Positions 25,561-35,110 of a DNA stretch of 64,000 nucleotides are shown here, in pieces. A program made the translations under genes and the position numbers. The notes under the pieces were generated by a model that was given only the letters and a program-made list of their open reading frames with translations, was not told the origin of the DNA and did no database searches. Location: positions 3,841,501 through 3,905,500 of the forward strand of contig NZ_CP155559.1 of assembly GCF_022095615.2 (NCBI RefSeq), in the 5' to 3' direction. Position 1 is the first letter of the stretch. Each line of letters begins with the position of its first letter. Source of the DNA: Bacillus thuringiensis (lineage in GTDB: Bacteria; Bacillota; Bacilli; Bacillales; Bacillaceae_G).

Positions 25561-26232
25561 ATGCAAGGTGGAATGAATCCTTATTTACACAACGTACGCA
25601 CAGCTAATACTGGTAAAGAAGCGACTATTACTGTACAAGGTGAAGGTGTTGTCAAAGCAAAACCCAATGTTGTTATATTAACACTTGGCATTAGAACTGA
25701 TAGTAAAAATGTGAAACAAGCGCAAGAAGAAAATGCAGTGCAATCAAAACAATTATTGGATGCACTAAAACAACTAGGTATTGCCGACAAAAATATAGAA
25801 ACCATTTCATATACGATTACGCCCCAGTACGAATATGTAAATGATAAAGCATTATTACAAGGATATCGTGTAGAACATTTGTATGAAATTACCGTTTTAA
25901 ATGTACAAAAAGCAGGGGAAGTATATGATATAGCCGTTTCAAATGGAGCAAACTTAGCAAAAGGATTACGTTTTCGAATATCTCATCCAAATAAATATTA
26001 TGAGCAAGCTCTCATTCAAGCTCTGCAACAAGCGGTGGAAAAAGCTCGTGCTATTGCGAGTACATACAATTTAAACATTAATCCTGTTCCACTCTCATTC
26101 GTTGAAGAATCTGCCCAATTACCACGGGAAGTAACGTCCTATGCTACTTTACATGCACAAGCAGCTCCACCCATTCAATCGGGAGAATTAGAAATCATTT
26201 CAACAATACGAGCCATTTTTACGTATTTATAA
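25561..26232 (+). CDS. SIMPL (DUF541) domain protein
   Basis: 223-residue protein of the SIMPL/DUF541 family, found in envelope and stress proteins across bacteria. The N-terminus carries the family start ATITVQGEGVVKAKPNVVILTLGI, followed by helices and the NIETISYTITPQYEY strand. Unlike many members it has no clear signal peptide, so it may stay in the cytoplasm. It is divergent from the marR gene. Biochemical role not known. Confidence 0.85.
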   Translation: MQGGMNPYLHNVRTANTGKEATITVQGEGVVKAKPNVVILTLGIRTDSKNVKQAQEENAVQSKQLLDALKQLGIADKNIETISYTITPQYEYVNDKALLQGYRVEHLYEITVLNVQKAGEVYDIAVSNGANLAKGLRFRISHPNKYYEQALIQALQQAVEKARAIASTYNLNINPVPLSFVEESAQLPREVTSYATLHAQAAPPIQSGELEIISTIRAIFTYL

Positions 26233-26247
26233 ATAATTTCATTTATA

Positions 26248-26261
26248 AGTAAACGTTATCA
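26248..26261 (+). promoter_or_regulatory. Possible CcpA (cre) site
   Basis: AGTAAACGTTATCA matches the cre consensus TGWAANCGNTNWCA at all but the first position. It lies 9 bases upstream of the -35 box of the purine permease gene. A cre here would be unexpected for a purine transporter, so it may be chance. Confidence 0.35.
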
Positions 26262-26270
26262 TTTTCCTTG

Positions 26271-26298
26271 TTGTAAAAACATGATGTTCTGATATAAT
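26271..26298 (+). promoter_or_regulatory. Promoter of the NCS2 permease gene
   Basis: TTGTAA at 26271-26276 and a perfect TATAAT at 26293-26298, 16 bases apart. Transcription would start near 26305 and give a leader of about 60 bases, which contains a hairpin. Confidence 0.65.
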
Positions 26299-26305
26299 AA
26301 AGGAC

Positions 26306-26332
26306 GGTGAGCTCTTACGAAAGAGATATCAC
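26306..26332 (+). other. Hairpin in the leader of the NCS2 permease gene
   Basis: GGTGA and GCTCTT pair with AAAGAG and TCAC around a short ACG loop in the untranslated leader. It does not match the purine riboswitch consensus and has no T run, so its role, if any, is open. Confidence 0.35.
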
Positions 26333-26366
26333 GGGTGGGAGAGGGATATGAAAAAGAAGGTTTAAC

Positions 26367-27656
26367 ATGAAAGGAATACTTGAAAGAACATTTAAATTAG
26401 GTTTACACGAAACATCACCAAAACAAGAAGTTTTAGCTGGAGTTACGTCATTTTTCACGATCGTATATATTATGATTGTAAATGCGTCAATTTTATCCGA
26501 TGCTGGCATTCCTCTTGAAGCTGGAATTTTAGCAACTGTTTTCAGTTCATTTGTCGGATGTCTACTCATGGCATTTTGGGCAAATGCACCTGCTATTCTT
26601 GTCCCTGGTATGGGTGTAAATGCATTCTTCACGTACACTGCTGTGCATACGCTCGGATTAACTTGGCAGGAAGCATTAGCAGCTGTCTTCATCTCTGGTA
26701 TTATTTTTGCAATTGCTGCGTTTACACCAATCGCTCGCGTGCTTTCAGTATCGATTCCAAAGTCATTAAAGGAAGCTATTACTGTCGGCATCGGATTATT
26801 TTTAGCATTTATCGGATTGCAAAAAGGTGGTTTAGTCGTTTCGAATCCAAATACTGCTGTTGCAATGGGTAAATTAAGTAACCCTGTCGTTCTTGCGACC
26901 GTGCTTACTCTTATCGTTGCACTTGTACTATTTATTCGTAACGTACGTGGAAGCTTTTTATGGACGATTGCAATAGGAACTGGTATTGCATGGCTATTTG
27001 GTCTTGTTGATACAAGTCAAATCGGAAATAGTTCATTCTCATTCGCTAATTACGGCGATGTGTTTGGAGCTATGTCATTTGGCAAACTTTCTTCCTTACC
27101 GTTTTGGATTGCAACATTCTCCTTAAGCATGGTGCTTATTTTTGAGAACATGGGACTACTGCACGGTTTATTAGAAGATGACCGTAAATTCCCACGTGCT
27201 TACCAAGCCAATGCAATTTCAGCAATGACATGTGGTCTATTTGGCACAAGCCCTACCGTATCAACAGTAGAGAGTGCCGCAGGTATTACTGCAGGCGGAA
27301 AGACAGGTCTGACGTCTATCGTTACAGGGTTGTTATTCTTTGCATCACTGTTTGCACTTCCGTTTGTGAAACTAATTCCTGATAGTGCCATTGCACCAAT
27401 CTTAATTATTATTGGCGGCCTGATGATTACAAGCATTCAGCAAATTCCTCTGAACGATTTTTCAGAAGGATTTCCAGCGTTCTTAATTATCGTCATGATC
27501 CCGCTCACATATAGTATCGCTGATGGCATTGCGTTCGGATTTATTGCTTATCCTATCTTAAAAGTTGCTCTTGGAAAGCGTAAAGAAGTCGCACCGTCTA
27601 TGTATATCGTTACATGCTTATTCTTAGCCATGTTTGTATTACATGCTATTGGTTAA
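26367..27656 (+). CDS. NCS2-family purine permease (PbuG-like)
   Basis: Adenine/guanine/hypoxanthine-type permease of the AzgA subgroup of NCS2, 429 residues with about 12-14 membrane helices. Typical motifs: TSFFTIVYIMIVNASILSDAG, the PGMGVNAFFTYT substrate loop and GTSPTVSTVESAAGITAGGKTGLTS. It imports purine bases, consistent with the nearby nucleoside phosphorylases that release or use them. It has its own promoter and terminator. Which bases it prefers cannot be told. Confidence 0.92.
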   Translation: MKGILERTFKLGLHETSPKQEVLAGVTSFFTIVYIMIVNASILSDAGIPLEAGILATVFSSFVGCLLMAFWANAPAILVPGMGVNAFFTYTAVHTLGLTWQEALAAVFISGIIFAIAAFTPIARVLSVSIPKSLKEAITVGIGLFLAFIGLQKGGLVVSNPNTAVAMGKLSNPVVLATVLTLIVALVLFIRNVRGSFLWTIAIGTGIAWLFGLVDTSQIGNSSFSFANYGDVFGAMSFGKLSSLPFWIATFSLSMVLIFENMGLLHGLLEDDRKFPRAYQANAISAMTCGLFGTSPTVSTVESAAGITAGGKTGLTSIVTGLLFFASLFALPFVKLIPDSAIAPILIIIGGLMITSIQQIPLNDFSEGFPAFLIIVMIPLTYSIADGIAFGFIAYPILKVALGKRKEVAPSMYIVTCLFLAMFVLHAIG

Positions 27657-27660
27657 GTAA

Positions 27661-27688
27661 AAACACCGAGGAAAATTCCTCGGTGTTT
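27661..27688. terminator. Bidirectional terminator between purine permease and corA
   Basis: Arms AAACACCGAGGAA and TTCCTCGGTGTTT with a two-base spacer and T runs on both sides. Confidence 0.85.
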
Positions 27689-27690
27689 TT

Positions 27691-28641
27691 TTACTTAAAC
27701 CATCCTTTTTTATAAAACCAAGCCATCATGCCACCGCCAATTAGCGCCATTAGAAGTAGACAAACAAAATAACTATATTGTCCACCAAGCTCCGGCATAT
27801 GCGTAAAGTTCATTCCGTATACTCCCGCAATAAATGTTAATGGCATGAAAATAGTCGAGAATACAGTTAATGTTTTCATAATGTTATTCATATGATGTGA
27901 GTTTAATGAAAAATAGCTATCTCGAATATCTGCCGTTAACTCCCGGCTTGCCTCAATCATTTCTGTTAGTTTCAGCAAATGATCATGTATATCTTTAAAA
28001 TAAATTTCATGATCACTTATACCGTAAAAACGAGTCGAATTTAAAATACGATACAATAAATCACGCATCGGAATGATTGTACGCCTTAGTTTCGATAAAT
28101 CTGCACGTATATCAAATACTTCTTCTAGCACACTCCCGGCTGTCTCACCCGTTAAATTATCATCAATGGCATTTAAATGATCCTCAATGTAATATACAGG
28201 TGCAAAATAGTCATCTACAATCTGGTCGATAATTGTATGCGCTACGTGTAAAGGACTATTTTTAATACGCTTCTTTTCTCCAAGTGTTTTCCATACTCTT
28301 TCAATTGCATTGTTATGAGAAAAGTGGAAAGAAACAATAAAACGATCACTAATAAATAAATCGATCTCGTGCGGTTCTAATCCATCCTCACCAAATGCAT
28401 GAAGAACTAAAAAGTTATATCCATCATAAAAATCAACTTTTGGCCTCTGTACATATTCTATACAGTCTTCAATTGCAAGGGGATGGAACTTAAAATGATC
28501 TTGCAAAATGTATGTATACTCTTCTTTCGTTGGCTTATATAAATCTAGCCAATACCATACAATATGGTCCTTCGTTGTTTCTTCTAGCGAAACATCATAT
28601 AATACTTCATCTGTTTTTGTTATTGCACAAATTCTAATCAT
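27691..28641 (-). CDS. corA: CorA-family magnesium/cobalt transporter
   Basis: Pentameric divalent-cation channel. A large cytoplasmic N-terminal domain (about 1-250) precedes two C-terminal membrane helices joined by the selectivity signature YGMNF (in IAGVYGMNFTHMPE). The protein ends in the lysine-rich tail FYKKGWFK. I start it at the ATG 28639-28641, after GGGTGA, giving 316 residues, the usual size; a longer frame begins with a hydrophobic extension that lacks a ribosome site. Confidence 0.92.
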   Translation of the reverse strand: MIRICAITKTDEVLYDVSLEETTKDHIVWYWLDLYKPTKEEYTYILQDHFKFHPLAIEDCIEYVQRPKVDFYDGYNFLVLHAFGEDGLEPHEIDLFISDRFIVSFHFSHNNAIERVWKTLGEKKRIKNSPLHVAHTIIDQIVDDYFAPVYYIEDHLNAIDDNLTGETAGSVLEEVFDIRADLSKLRRTIIPMRDLLYRILNSTRFYGISDHEIYFKDIHDHLLKLTEMIEASRELTADIRDSYFSLNSHHMNNIMKTLTVFSTIFMPLTFIAGVYGMNFTHMPELGGQYSYFVCLLLMALIGGGMMAWFYKKGWFK

Positions 28642-28681
28642 AATTTCACCCATTATTATTATAAACAAAAAATAGTAAAAA

Positions 28682-28709
28682 AAGCCAAGGAGAAGTACTC
28701 CTTGGCCTT
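28682..28709 (-). terminator. Terminator of the deoB-punA-pdp operon
   Basis: Arms AAGCCAAGGAG and CTCCTTGGCCTT with one bulged base; on the minus strand a T run follows. It closes the nucleoside operon. Confidence 0.85.
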
Positions 28710-28714
28710 TTTTA

Positions 28715-30019
28715 TTACTTCGTTACAATACCATGCACTAAAGTTGGTGCATCTACGTGGTCTTTAGAGATCTTCATGTTCTCATAAATTTTTGCTTTTA
28801 CATCTTCCACATTTTCACGGTTTGCGTAAATTGTAACAAGGGATTCACCTTTTTTCACGCTGTCCCCTACTTTTTTGCGAAGCATTAAGCCCACTGCTAA
28901 ATCAATTTCAGATTCCTTCGTCGCACGTCCTGCTCCTAAAAGCATTGCTGCTGTTCCGATTTCATCTGCAACGATTTCTGATACATAACCGTCTTCTTTC
29001 GCTTCTACTTCAATTTCAAACTGTGCTTGTGGTAATTTTGAAGGATCATCAACAACAGATGCATCGCCGCCTTGCGCTGATAAGAACGTTTTAAATGATT
29101 CTAGCGCTTTACCGTTGTTCATTACTTCAATTAATTTCTCACGTGCATCTTCTAAAGATGAAGCTTGTCCAGCAAGGTACACCATTTGACTTCCAAGTGT
29201 TAAACATAACTCTTCTAAATCTTTTGGCCCTTTACCTTGTAATGTATCAATTGCTTCTTGTACTTCAAGTGCGTTACCAATGGCCTCACCAAGCGGTTGA
29301 CTCATATCAGAAATAACAGCCATCGTATTACGACCAACGTTATTACCAATGCGCACCATCGCTTCCGCTAAACGTTTTGCATCTTCATCTGTTTTCATAA
29401 ATGCACCTGCTCCAGTTTTTACATCAAGAACAATTGCATCTGCACCAGCAGCAATTTTTTTACTCATAATCGAGCTTGCAATAAGCGGAATTGAGTTTAC
29501 TGTTGCCGTTACATCACGAAGTGCATACAATTTTTTATCCGCAGGTGTTAAGTTTCCACTTTGACCAATAACTGCGATTTTGTTTTCATTTACAAGACGC
29601 ATGAATTCATCATTTTCGATTTCAACATGGAATCCTGGAACTGCTTCTAATTTATCAATCGTACCACCAGTATGTCCTAAACCACGTCCAGACATTTTTG
29701 CAACCGGTACACCTAAAGCGGCTACTAATGGACCTAATACAAGTGTTGTTGTATCACCAACGCCACCTGTTGAGTGCTTATCTACTTTTACTCCTTCAAT
29801 AGCTGATAAGTCGATTGTATCACCACTATTTACCATTGCCATTGTTAAATCAGCACGTTCTTGATCGTTCATATCTTGGAAGAAAATTGCCATTGCAAGT
29901 GAACTTACTTGATAATCAGGAATATCACCATTCGTATATCCTTCAACAATAAAGTTAATTTCTTCTGTCGTTAATGCATGTCCGTCACGTTTTTTTGCAA
30001 TTAGGTCCACCATTCTCAT
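28715..30019 (-). CDS. pdp: Pyrimidine-nucleoside phosphorylase
   Basis: Cleaves thymidine, deoxyuridine and uridine with phosphate, giving the base and (deoxy)ribose-1-phosphate. The 434 residues match the family; the signature [18 protein letters not shown] near residue 110 and KHSTGGVGD near 82 form the active site. It starts 7 bases after punA ends, behind AAGGGGTGA. Last gene of deoB-punA-pdp; its sugar-phosphate product is the substrate of DeoB. Confidence 0.96.
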   Translation of the reverse strand: MRMVDLIAKKRDGHALTTEEINFIVEGYTNGDIPDYQVSSLAMAIFFQDMNDQERADLTMAMVNSGDTIDLSAIEGVKVDKHSTGGVGDTTTLVLGPLVAALGVPVAKMSGRGLGHTGGTIDKLEAVPGFHVEIENDEFMRLVNENKIAVIGQSGNLTPADKKLYALRDVTATVNSIPLIASSIMSKKIAAGADAIVLDVKTGAGAFMKTDEDAKRLAEAMVRIGNNVGRNTMAVISDMSQPLGEAIGNALEVQEAIDTLQGKGPKDLEELCLTLGSQMVYLAGQASSLEDAREKLIEVMNNGKALESFKTFLSAQGGDASVVDDPSKLPQAQFEIEVEAKEDGYVSEIVADEIGTAAMLLGAGRATKESEIDLAVGLMLRKKVGDSVKKGESLVTIYANRENVEDVKAKIYENMKISKDHVDAPTLVHGIVTK

Positions 30020-30026
30020 TGTGAGG

Positions 30027-30848
30027 TCACCCCTTCATTTGTTTTACGATTGCTTTTACTAATGCTAAGAAGTTAGCTTTAACACGTTCTGTCGTTTCGA
30101 TTACTTCATCGTGGTGAAGTGGCTGATCTAAAATACCAGCTGCCATATTTGAAATACAAGAAATACCAAGTACTTTCATACCAGCATGACGCGCTACAAT
30201 TACTTCAGGTACTGTTGACATACCAACTGCATCTCCGCCAAGTGTACGAAGCATACGAATTTCAGCAGGTGTTTCATATACAGGACCTGTCATTCCTACG
30301 TATACACCTTCTTGTACTTTAATATTTAAGTCTGCTGCAACTTGTTTCGCCATTTCACGAAGTTCTGTCGTATATGATGTAGACATATCAGGGAAACGTA
30401 CACCCATTTCAGAATCATTTGGTCCGATTAATGGATTTGTACCCATGAAGTTAATGTGGTCTGAAATTAACATAAGATCGCCTGGCTCGAATGATGTATT
30501 TACACCACCAGCTGCATTTGTTACAACAACTGTTTCTACACCTAGTTCTTTCATAACACGAACTGGGAATGTTACTTTTTGCATGTCGTATCCTTCATAG
30601 AAGTGGAAACGTCCTTGCATTGCTACTACTGTTACACCTTGAAGTGTACCGAATACTAATTGACCTGCATGGCCTTCTACAGTTGAAACTGGGAATTCAG
30701 GGATTTCACTGTAAGGTACTGTTACTGCATTCTCGATTTCATCTGCTAATACACCTAGTCCTGATCCAAGGATTAGTCCTACTTGTGGCGTTTCTTGAAA
30801 TTTCTCTTTTAAGTATGAAGCTGATTTTGTAATAAGTTCACGATTCAT
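30027..30848 (-). CDS. punA: Purine-nucleoside phosphorylase (trimeric type)
   Basis: Phosphorolyses guanosine, inosine and deoxy forms. It belongs to the low-molecular-mass trimeric class, shown by [18 protein letters not shown] at the start, the [11 protein letters not shown] segment and [10 protein letters not shown]. 273 residues. It follows deoB by 12 bases. It is distinct from hexameric DeoD, which would be shorter and lack these motifs. In B. subtilis the gene is called punA or pupG and also follows deoB. Confidence 0.95.
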   Translation of the reverse strand: MNRELITKSASYLKEKFQETPQVGLILGSGLGVLADEIENAVTVPYSEIPEFPVSTVEGHAGQLVFGTLQGVTVVAMQGRFHFYEGYDMQKVTFPVRVMKELGVETVVVTNAAGGVNTSFEPGDLMLISDHINFMGTNPLIGPNDSEMGVRFPDMSTSYTTELREMAKQVAADLNIKVQEGVYVGMTGPVYETPAEIRMLRTLGGDAVGMSTVPEVIVARHAGMKVLGISCISNMAAGILDQPLHHDEVIETTERVKANFLALVKAIVKQMKG

Positions 30849-30860
30849 TTGTTTATCCCC

Positions 30861-32045
30861 CTATTTCTTTAGCTCGTTTAAGAAGCTTGTTCCGTGTTCT
30901 GGCATTTTCACACCGAAGTTTTCTGCTACAGTTGCACCAATATCAGCAAATGTTTGGCGAAGTGATAATTCTTGTCCGCCATCTTTCATGCTTGGGCTAT
31001 ATGCTAATAACGGTACATATTCACGTGTATGATCAGTACCATGATGAACTGGGTCATTACCGTGGTCTGCTGTAATTAATAATAGATCATCTTCTTTTAG
31101 TTTTTCGAATACTTCTGGAAGACGTGCATCATATTCTTGCAGAGCTTCTCCGTATCCTTGTGGATCACGGCGGTGTCCAAATAATGCATCAAAGTCAACT
31201 AAGTTTAAGAAGCTAAGACCTGTAAAGTCCATATTTAATGTATCTACAAGCTTATCCATTCCATCCATATTAGACTTCGTACGAAGTGATTCAGTTACAC
31301 CTTCACCATCATAGATGTCAGAGATTTTACCGATAGCAATCACATCATAATCACTATCTTTTAATTCATTCATTACTGTACGGCCGAATGGTTTTAATGC
31401 ATAGTCATGACGGTTCGGTGTACGTGTAAAGTTTCCAGGCTCACCAACGAATGGACGAGCGATAACGCGGCCTACCATGTATTTCTCATCTAACGTTAAT
31501 TCACGTGCAATTTTACAAATTTTATATAACTCATCAAGTGGCACTACTTCTTCGTGTGCTGCGATTTGTAATACACTATCAGCAGAAGTGTAAACGATTA
31601 AAGAGCCTGTTTCCATTTGTTCTTGACCAAGTTCATCAAGAATTTCAGTTCCAGAAGCTGGTTTATTACCGATGATTTTACGGCCTGTTTTTTCTTCTAA
31701 TTCATCAAGTAATTCTTTTGGGAATCCTTCTGGGAACACTTGGAATGGTGTATCAATGTAAAGACCCATGATTTCCCAGTGACCTGTCATTGTATCTTTA
31801 CCAGTAGATTTCTCCTGCATTTTTGTATAATATCCAAGTGGTTTTTCTACTTTAGAGATGCCTTTCATTTCGCGAATGTTACCAAGACCTAATTTCACCA
31901 TGTTAGGCATTTGTAACCCATTCATATGTTCAGCAATGTGACCAATTGTGTCAGATCCTAAATCACCAAACTGTTCAGCATCTGGTGCTTCACCGATTCC
32001 AACAGAGTCCATTACGACTAGGAATATACGTTTATATTTATTCAT
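30861..32045 (-). CDS. deoB: Phosphopentomutase
   Basis: Interconverts (deoxy)ribose-1-phosphate and -5-phosphate, linking nucleoside breakdown to central metabolism. Alkaline-phosphatase-superfamily enzyme of 394 residues: N-terminal [13 protein letters not shown] metal site with Asp, [10 protein letters not shown] with the phosphorylated threonine, and C-terminal ITADHGNDP. First gene of the operon; strong AGGAGG before the ATG. A long leader contains a 19-bp palindrome near the likely transcription start. Confidence 0.96.
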   Translation of the reverse strand: MNKYKRIFLVVMDSVGIGEAPDAEQFGDLGSDTIGHIAEHMNGLQMPNMVKLGLGNIREMKGISKVEKPLGYYTKMQEKSTGKDTMTGHWEIMGLYIDTPFQVFPEGFPKELLDELEEKTGRKIIGNKPASGTEILDELGQEQMETGSLIVYTSADSVLQIAAHEEVVPLDELYKICKIARELTLDEKYMVGRVIARPFVGEPGNFTRTPNRHDYALKPFGRTVMNELKDSDYDVIAIGKISDIYDGEGVTESLRTKSNMDGMDKLVDTLNMDFTGLSFLNLVDFDALFGHRRDPQGYGEALQEYDARLPEVFEKLKEDDLLLITADHGNDPVHHGTDHTREYVPLLAYSPSMKDGGQELSLRQTFADIGATVAENFGVKMPEHGTSFLNELKK

Positions 32046-32428
32046 AACTGCGACCTCCTATAAGTTCAGTTCTACTTCTTGTAGTATGTTCAAAACGCTA
32101 TAAAGTGAAACTGTTCTCCATAAGAATTCTCTTTCGTTCTCATTGTCAAACAGTACTTCTTTAAATGATTCTCTAACCTATTTCGTTTCCTTTGAAACGA
32201 CTCAAAAACATTTCTAGTTTTTTCTAAGTCAGATGTCAGACATCTGATACTGATATCATAACATGTTTACGCTTTCTTTTTAATACATTTTCGTAGAATT
32301 TCTCATTTTCTTCACACTTCTATTGTAATCCATTATGCAAATAAGTGCTAATTATTTTATGATTTATTTCTTCACATAAAGCGAAACTTTAATATGCCCT
32401 GCCCGTAAATAACGAGATAAAAATAAAA
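32046..32428 (-). other. Leader region of the deoB operon
   Basis: About 380 bases without a gene between the lipoprotein terminator and deoB. On the minus strand it holds, in order, an extended -10-type promoter near 32255, a 19-bp palindromic operator, a hairpin TCGTTTC/GAAACGA at 32183-32200, a TTGACA near 32144-32149, and a looser hairpin built on ACTGTT/AACAGT. The leader from the first promoter is about 200 bases. Confidence 0.5.
32229..32260 (-). promoter_or_regulatory. deoB promoter with palindromic operator
   Basis: A perfect palindrome TCAGATGTCtGACATCTGA (minus-strand reading) occupies 32229-32247. Directly upstream is TGTTATGAT, an extended -10 box with TATGAT at 32255-32260, and no good -35. 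The operator thus sits on the expected transcription start, a repressor position. Its TGTCTGACA core resembles sites of FadR/FCD-type GntR repressors; the B. subtilis DeoR site looks different. Confidence 0.6.
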
Positions 32429-32430
32429 AA

Positions 32431-32450
32431 AGCAGCTCTAAAGAGCTACT
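32431..32450 (-). terminator. Terminator of the YtkA-like lipoprotein gene
   Basis: Arms AGTAGCTCT and AGAGCTGCT on the minus strand (one G-T pair), followed by TTTTTTTATTTTT. Confidence 0.82.
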
Positions 32451-32452
32451 TT

Positions 32453-33193
32453 TTATTTTACTTCTACTGTTTCTTCTTTATGTTCATGCAGTTCACCTTT
32501 TTTAACATGAACTTTCACTTTGTAAGAACCGTTTTCTTTGAAAGTATGTTTCGTTTCATACTCTCCTTTATTTCCTTCTTTCGCTGGAATAAATTCGTGT
32601 TTTTCAACACCATCTTTCCAAATCTCAAGTTGTACTTCAGCACCAGTTAGCGCTTCTTCTTTTTGTTTTAAATGCACTTTCATAGTTGATTCAGCGTTTG
32701 CTTTTATGTCACCAGCCATAAGGTGGATCATTGTATCGCTTTTATGATCGCCATGTCCTGCACCGTGATCACTATTTTCTTTTTTCGCATCTTCTACTTT
32801 CGCATTTCCCACAGCCACTTTTACTTCTGGCATAACATGCATTTCACGCGCATTTGTGTGAGCGATAATATGGTATACTCCATCCGTCTCGAACGTTTTC
32901 TCTACAGCATAAACACCTTTTCCTTTATGCTTCCCATCTAACATCTCGTGCTTTTCGTCGCCAGATTTCCAAATTTCAAACTTTACATCATCAGCATCTG
33001 TTACTTTTTCTTTTCCTTGTGTAACAAGTGCTTGTACTTCTGTTTTTTCACCAGGTTTAATTTCTTTCGGATTTGTTTGAACTGCTACTTTTACAGCTTC
33101 TAGTTTCTTTTCTTTTTGAGGTTCTTCTTTGTTTGTATTACAGCCAGCCAATGCTAGCATCGCGATAAATAAAGTCATAATAAGTTTTTTCAT
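32453..33193 (-). CDS. Lipoprotein with two YtkA-like domains
   Basis: Predicted membrane-anchored lipoprotein, 246 residues from the ATG at 33191-33193 (behind AAGGAGG). The lipobox LALAGC places the lipidated cysteine at residue 18. Two related beta-sandwich domains of the YtkA/FixH-like type follow (about 30-125 and 150-245); each contains the pattern V-FEIWK/LEIWKDG-EKHE. The linker between them is rich in His and Asp (DHGAGHGDHKSD), suggesting metal binding. Role unknown; homologues occur near copper and respiratory genes. It lies between xerD and deoB, not part of either operon. Confidence 0.82.
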   Translation of the reverse strand: MKKLIMTLFIAMLALAGCNTNKEEPQKEKKLEAVKVAVQTNPKEIKPGEKTEVQALVTQGKEKVTDADDVKFEIWKSGDEKHEMLDGKHKGKGVYAVEKTFETDGVYHIIAHTNAREMHVMPEVKVAVGNAKVEDAKKENSDHGAGHGDHKSDTMIHLMAGDIKANAESTMKVHLKQKEEALTGAEVQLEIWKDGVEKHEFIPAKEGNKGEYETKHTFKENGSYKVKVHVKKGELHEHKEETVEVK

Positions 33194-33329
33194 CTTTATT
33201 TCCTCCTTCATACTTTCCTTAGTATAGAGGAAATACATTATAATATTCTAGTCTTCTGCTGAAAACAATGTACGAAATGTTTGTGAAGTTTTTGTGAAGT
33301 ACTATAGCTTTTTGAATCTATGAAAAAAA

Positions 33330-33348
33330 GAGCATAGTAACTATGCTC
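33330..33348 (-). terminator. Terminator of xerD
   Basis: Arms GAGCATAG and CTATGCTC with loop TAA; on the minus strand a T run follows. It overlaps the xerD stop. Confidence 0.82.
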
Positions 33349-34231
33349 TCGGATGAAACTGTTTATATACATCTTTTAATCTAGCTTTTGAAACATGCGT
33401 ATAAATTTGCGTCGTTGAAATATCTGCATGTCCTAGCATTTCTTGCACCGCACGCAAGTCTGCTCCATTTTCTAATAAATGCGTAGCAAAAGAATGGCGC
33501 AACGTATGCGGTGTAAGCTCTTTTTCAATATTTGCTTCTTTCGCTAATCGTTTTAAAATTTTCCAAAATCCTTGTCTTGATAATCGATTCCCATGATGGT
33601 TTAAAAAGAGTGCATCTACTACTTTTTTACCCATCAATTCTCTTCTTCCCTTTTCAATATACTTTTGAATCGCTTCCGTCGCTAAACTTCCTAGTGGAAT
33701 AATTCTTTCTTTATTCCCTTTCCCTATGCAACGAACAAATCCCATCGTTAAATGTACATCTTCTAAATTTAAGGCAATTAATTCCGAAACACGAAGTCCT
33801 GTTGCATATAATAACTCTAGCATCGCTTTATCACGAACCCCAAAAGCACTCGTCATTTTTGGTGTCTGAAGTAACGCTTCTACTTCATCGATTGATAATA
33901 CTTTCGGTAATTTCCGTTCTCCTTGCGGCGTTTCAATATGTACGGATGGGTCGTGCTCTACCGCTCGTTCACGAAGTAAGAATTGGTGAAACGAACGAAT
34001 CGATGCAATATGACGTGCTAATGTTTTCGAAGATTTTCCGTTTTCTTTTAAGTGCTGCAGAAAATTAACAATGTGCAAGCGTGTCACTTCATGAAAGCTT
34101 TTCGCTTGTTCTACATTTTGCAAATACTTTACATAACTTTTTAAATCCCGTTCATAAGATACTACTGTATTTTTCGCTAGTCCTTTTTCGACAACCATAT
34201 AATGAATAAAATCTTTTAATTGATCTTCCAA
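33341..34231 (-). CDS. xerD: Tyrosine recombinase XerD
   Basis: Site-specific recombinase that, with a partner Xer protein, resolves chromosome dimers at dif. The 296 residues carry an N-terminal SAM-like core-binding domain (about 1-95) and a catalytic domain with the complete set Arg147, Lys171, His242, Arg245, His268 and Tyr277. The position between yqzK/fur and deoB is the conserved Bacillus location of xerD (ripX), so this is the housekeeping enzyme, not a mobile-element integrase. Confidence 0.96.
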   Translation of the reverse strand: MEDQLKDFIHYMVVEKGLAKNTVVSYERDLKSYVKYLQNVEQAKSFHEVTRLHIVNFLQHLKENGKSSKTLARHIASIRSFHQFLLRERAVEHDPSVHIETPQGERKLPKVLSIDEVEALLQTPKMTSAFGVRDKAMLELLYATGLRVSELIALNLEDVHLTMGFVRCIGKGNKERIIPLGSLATEAIQKYIEKGRRELMGKKVVDALFLNHHGNRLSRQGFWKILKRLAKEANIEKELTPHTLRHSFATHLLENGADLRAVQEMLGHADISTTQIYTHVSKARLKDVYKQFHPRA

Positions 34232-34237
34232 TCTACA

Positions 34238-34468
34238 CTACTCCCCATTTTCATAGAAAAACATCATTCTATTTACGAAAGCATCCTTTGCCGGTTCTTC
34301 ATTCCCTGATACTTTTTCTACAGTCTCTTCTTTTGGCTTTTCATAACGATGATAGCTTTCATATTCTTCATTTATCCATAGTATAGCGAAATAAAACAAA
34401 ATCGTACAACTTGTAAATAATAAAAATACTTTTATCCCATCAAAAGTTAATTTTAAAGCTCGGCGCAT
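34238..34468 (-). CDS. YqzK-like small membrane protein (DUF4227)
   Basis: 76-residue protein from the ATG at 34466-34468, preceded by TGGAGGAA. An N-terminal segment MRRALKLTFDGIKVFLLFTS runs into one membrane helix; the rest is charged and acidic. This is the DUF4227/YqzK family, whose function is unknown. It lies 6 bases before xerD, the same fur-yqzK-xerD order as in B. subtilis. Confidence 0.85.
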   Translation of the reverse strand: MRRALKLTFDGIKVFLLFTSCTILFYFAILWINEEYESYHRYEKPKEETVEKVSGNEEPAKDAFVNRMMFFYENGE

Positions 34469-34543
34469 TGTAAATTCCTCCAAAATATAAGTTATTACAA
34501 CATATGCCAAGCTTTCACCAATTTATACCTTATTCAAATAAAA

Positions 34544-34573
34544 AACCTCTTCCTAGATAAATAGGAAAAGGTT
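34544..34573 (-). terminator. Terminator of fur
   Basis: Arms AACCTCTTCCTA and TAGGAAAAGGTT with one mismatch; overlaps the fur stop codon. Confidence 0.7.
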
Positions 34574-35027
34574 ATTTTTCATCCGTTTCATTTTCTTGAC
34601 AATTTTTACAAATCCCATGGAATGTTAAACGATGATCCTTCACCTTAAAGTTCCAGTCACGTTCTACTTTCCTTTCCACTTCACCAAGTAAATCTTCTTG
34701 TATTTCTTGTACAGCACCACATTGTGTACAAATCAAATGATGGTGGAAACGCTGCGCACCTTCTTGGCGTAAGTCATAGCGTGAAACACCGTCTCCGAAG
34801 TTAATCTTATCGACAACTTTTAACTCAGATAATAGTTCTAAAGTTCGATAGACGGTTGCTAATCCGATCTCTGGCGACTTTTCTTTTACAAGGAGGTAAA
34901 CATCTTCTGCGCTTAAATGATCTTCTTCATTTTCTAGCAGCACACGAACTGTTGCTTCACGTTGCGGTGTTAACTTGTAGCTCGCTGCATGTAATTGCTT
35001 CTTAATTCGTTCAATTCTTTCTTCCAT
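34572..35027 (-). CDS. fur: Fur, ferric uptake regulator
   Basis: Iron-responsive repressor of siderophore and iron-transport genes. 151 residues: winged helix with TPQREATVRVLL and GLATVYRTLELL, the regulatory metal site around QRFHHHLICTQCG, and the structural-zinc cysteines CTQCG and CKNC. Its position next to yqzK and spoIIM is the standard Fur locus rather than PerR or Zur. A consensus promoter lies upstream at 35061-35088 and a Fur box at 35111-35125, suggesting self-regulation. Confidence 0.94.
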   Translation of the reverse strand: MEERIERIKKQLHAASYKLTPQREATVRVLLENEEDHLSAEDVYLLVKEKSPEIGLATVYRTLELLSELKVVDKINFGDGVSRYDLRQEGAQRFHHHLICTQCGAVQEIQEDLLGEVERKVERDWNFKVKDHRLTFHGICKNCQENETDEK

Positions 35028-35060
35028 TCGGTACTACTCCCTCCTCGCCACTCTTACACC

Positions 35061-35088
35061 ATTATATCAGAAGAAGGGCTTCTGTCAA
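35061..35088 (-). promoter_or_regulatory. Sigma-A promoter of fur
   Basis: On the minus strand TTGACA (35083-35088) and TATAAT (35061-35066) are both perfect and 16 bases apart. Confidence 0.85.
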
Positions 35089-35110
35089 AAGAAAAACAAT
35101 AAAAACAAAT

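Noticed and set aside
26233..26366. Purine riboswitch before the NCS2 purine permease gene
   Set aside because: The leader is only about 60 bases long after the likely start and has none of the conserved aptamer strings.
33341..34231. Phage or transposon integrase
   Set aside because: The tyrosine recombinase has the XerD sequence and conserved fur-yqzK-xerD-deoB context, with no attachment-site repeats or phage genes nearby.
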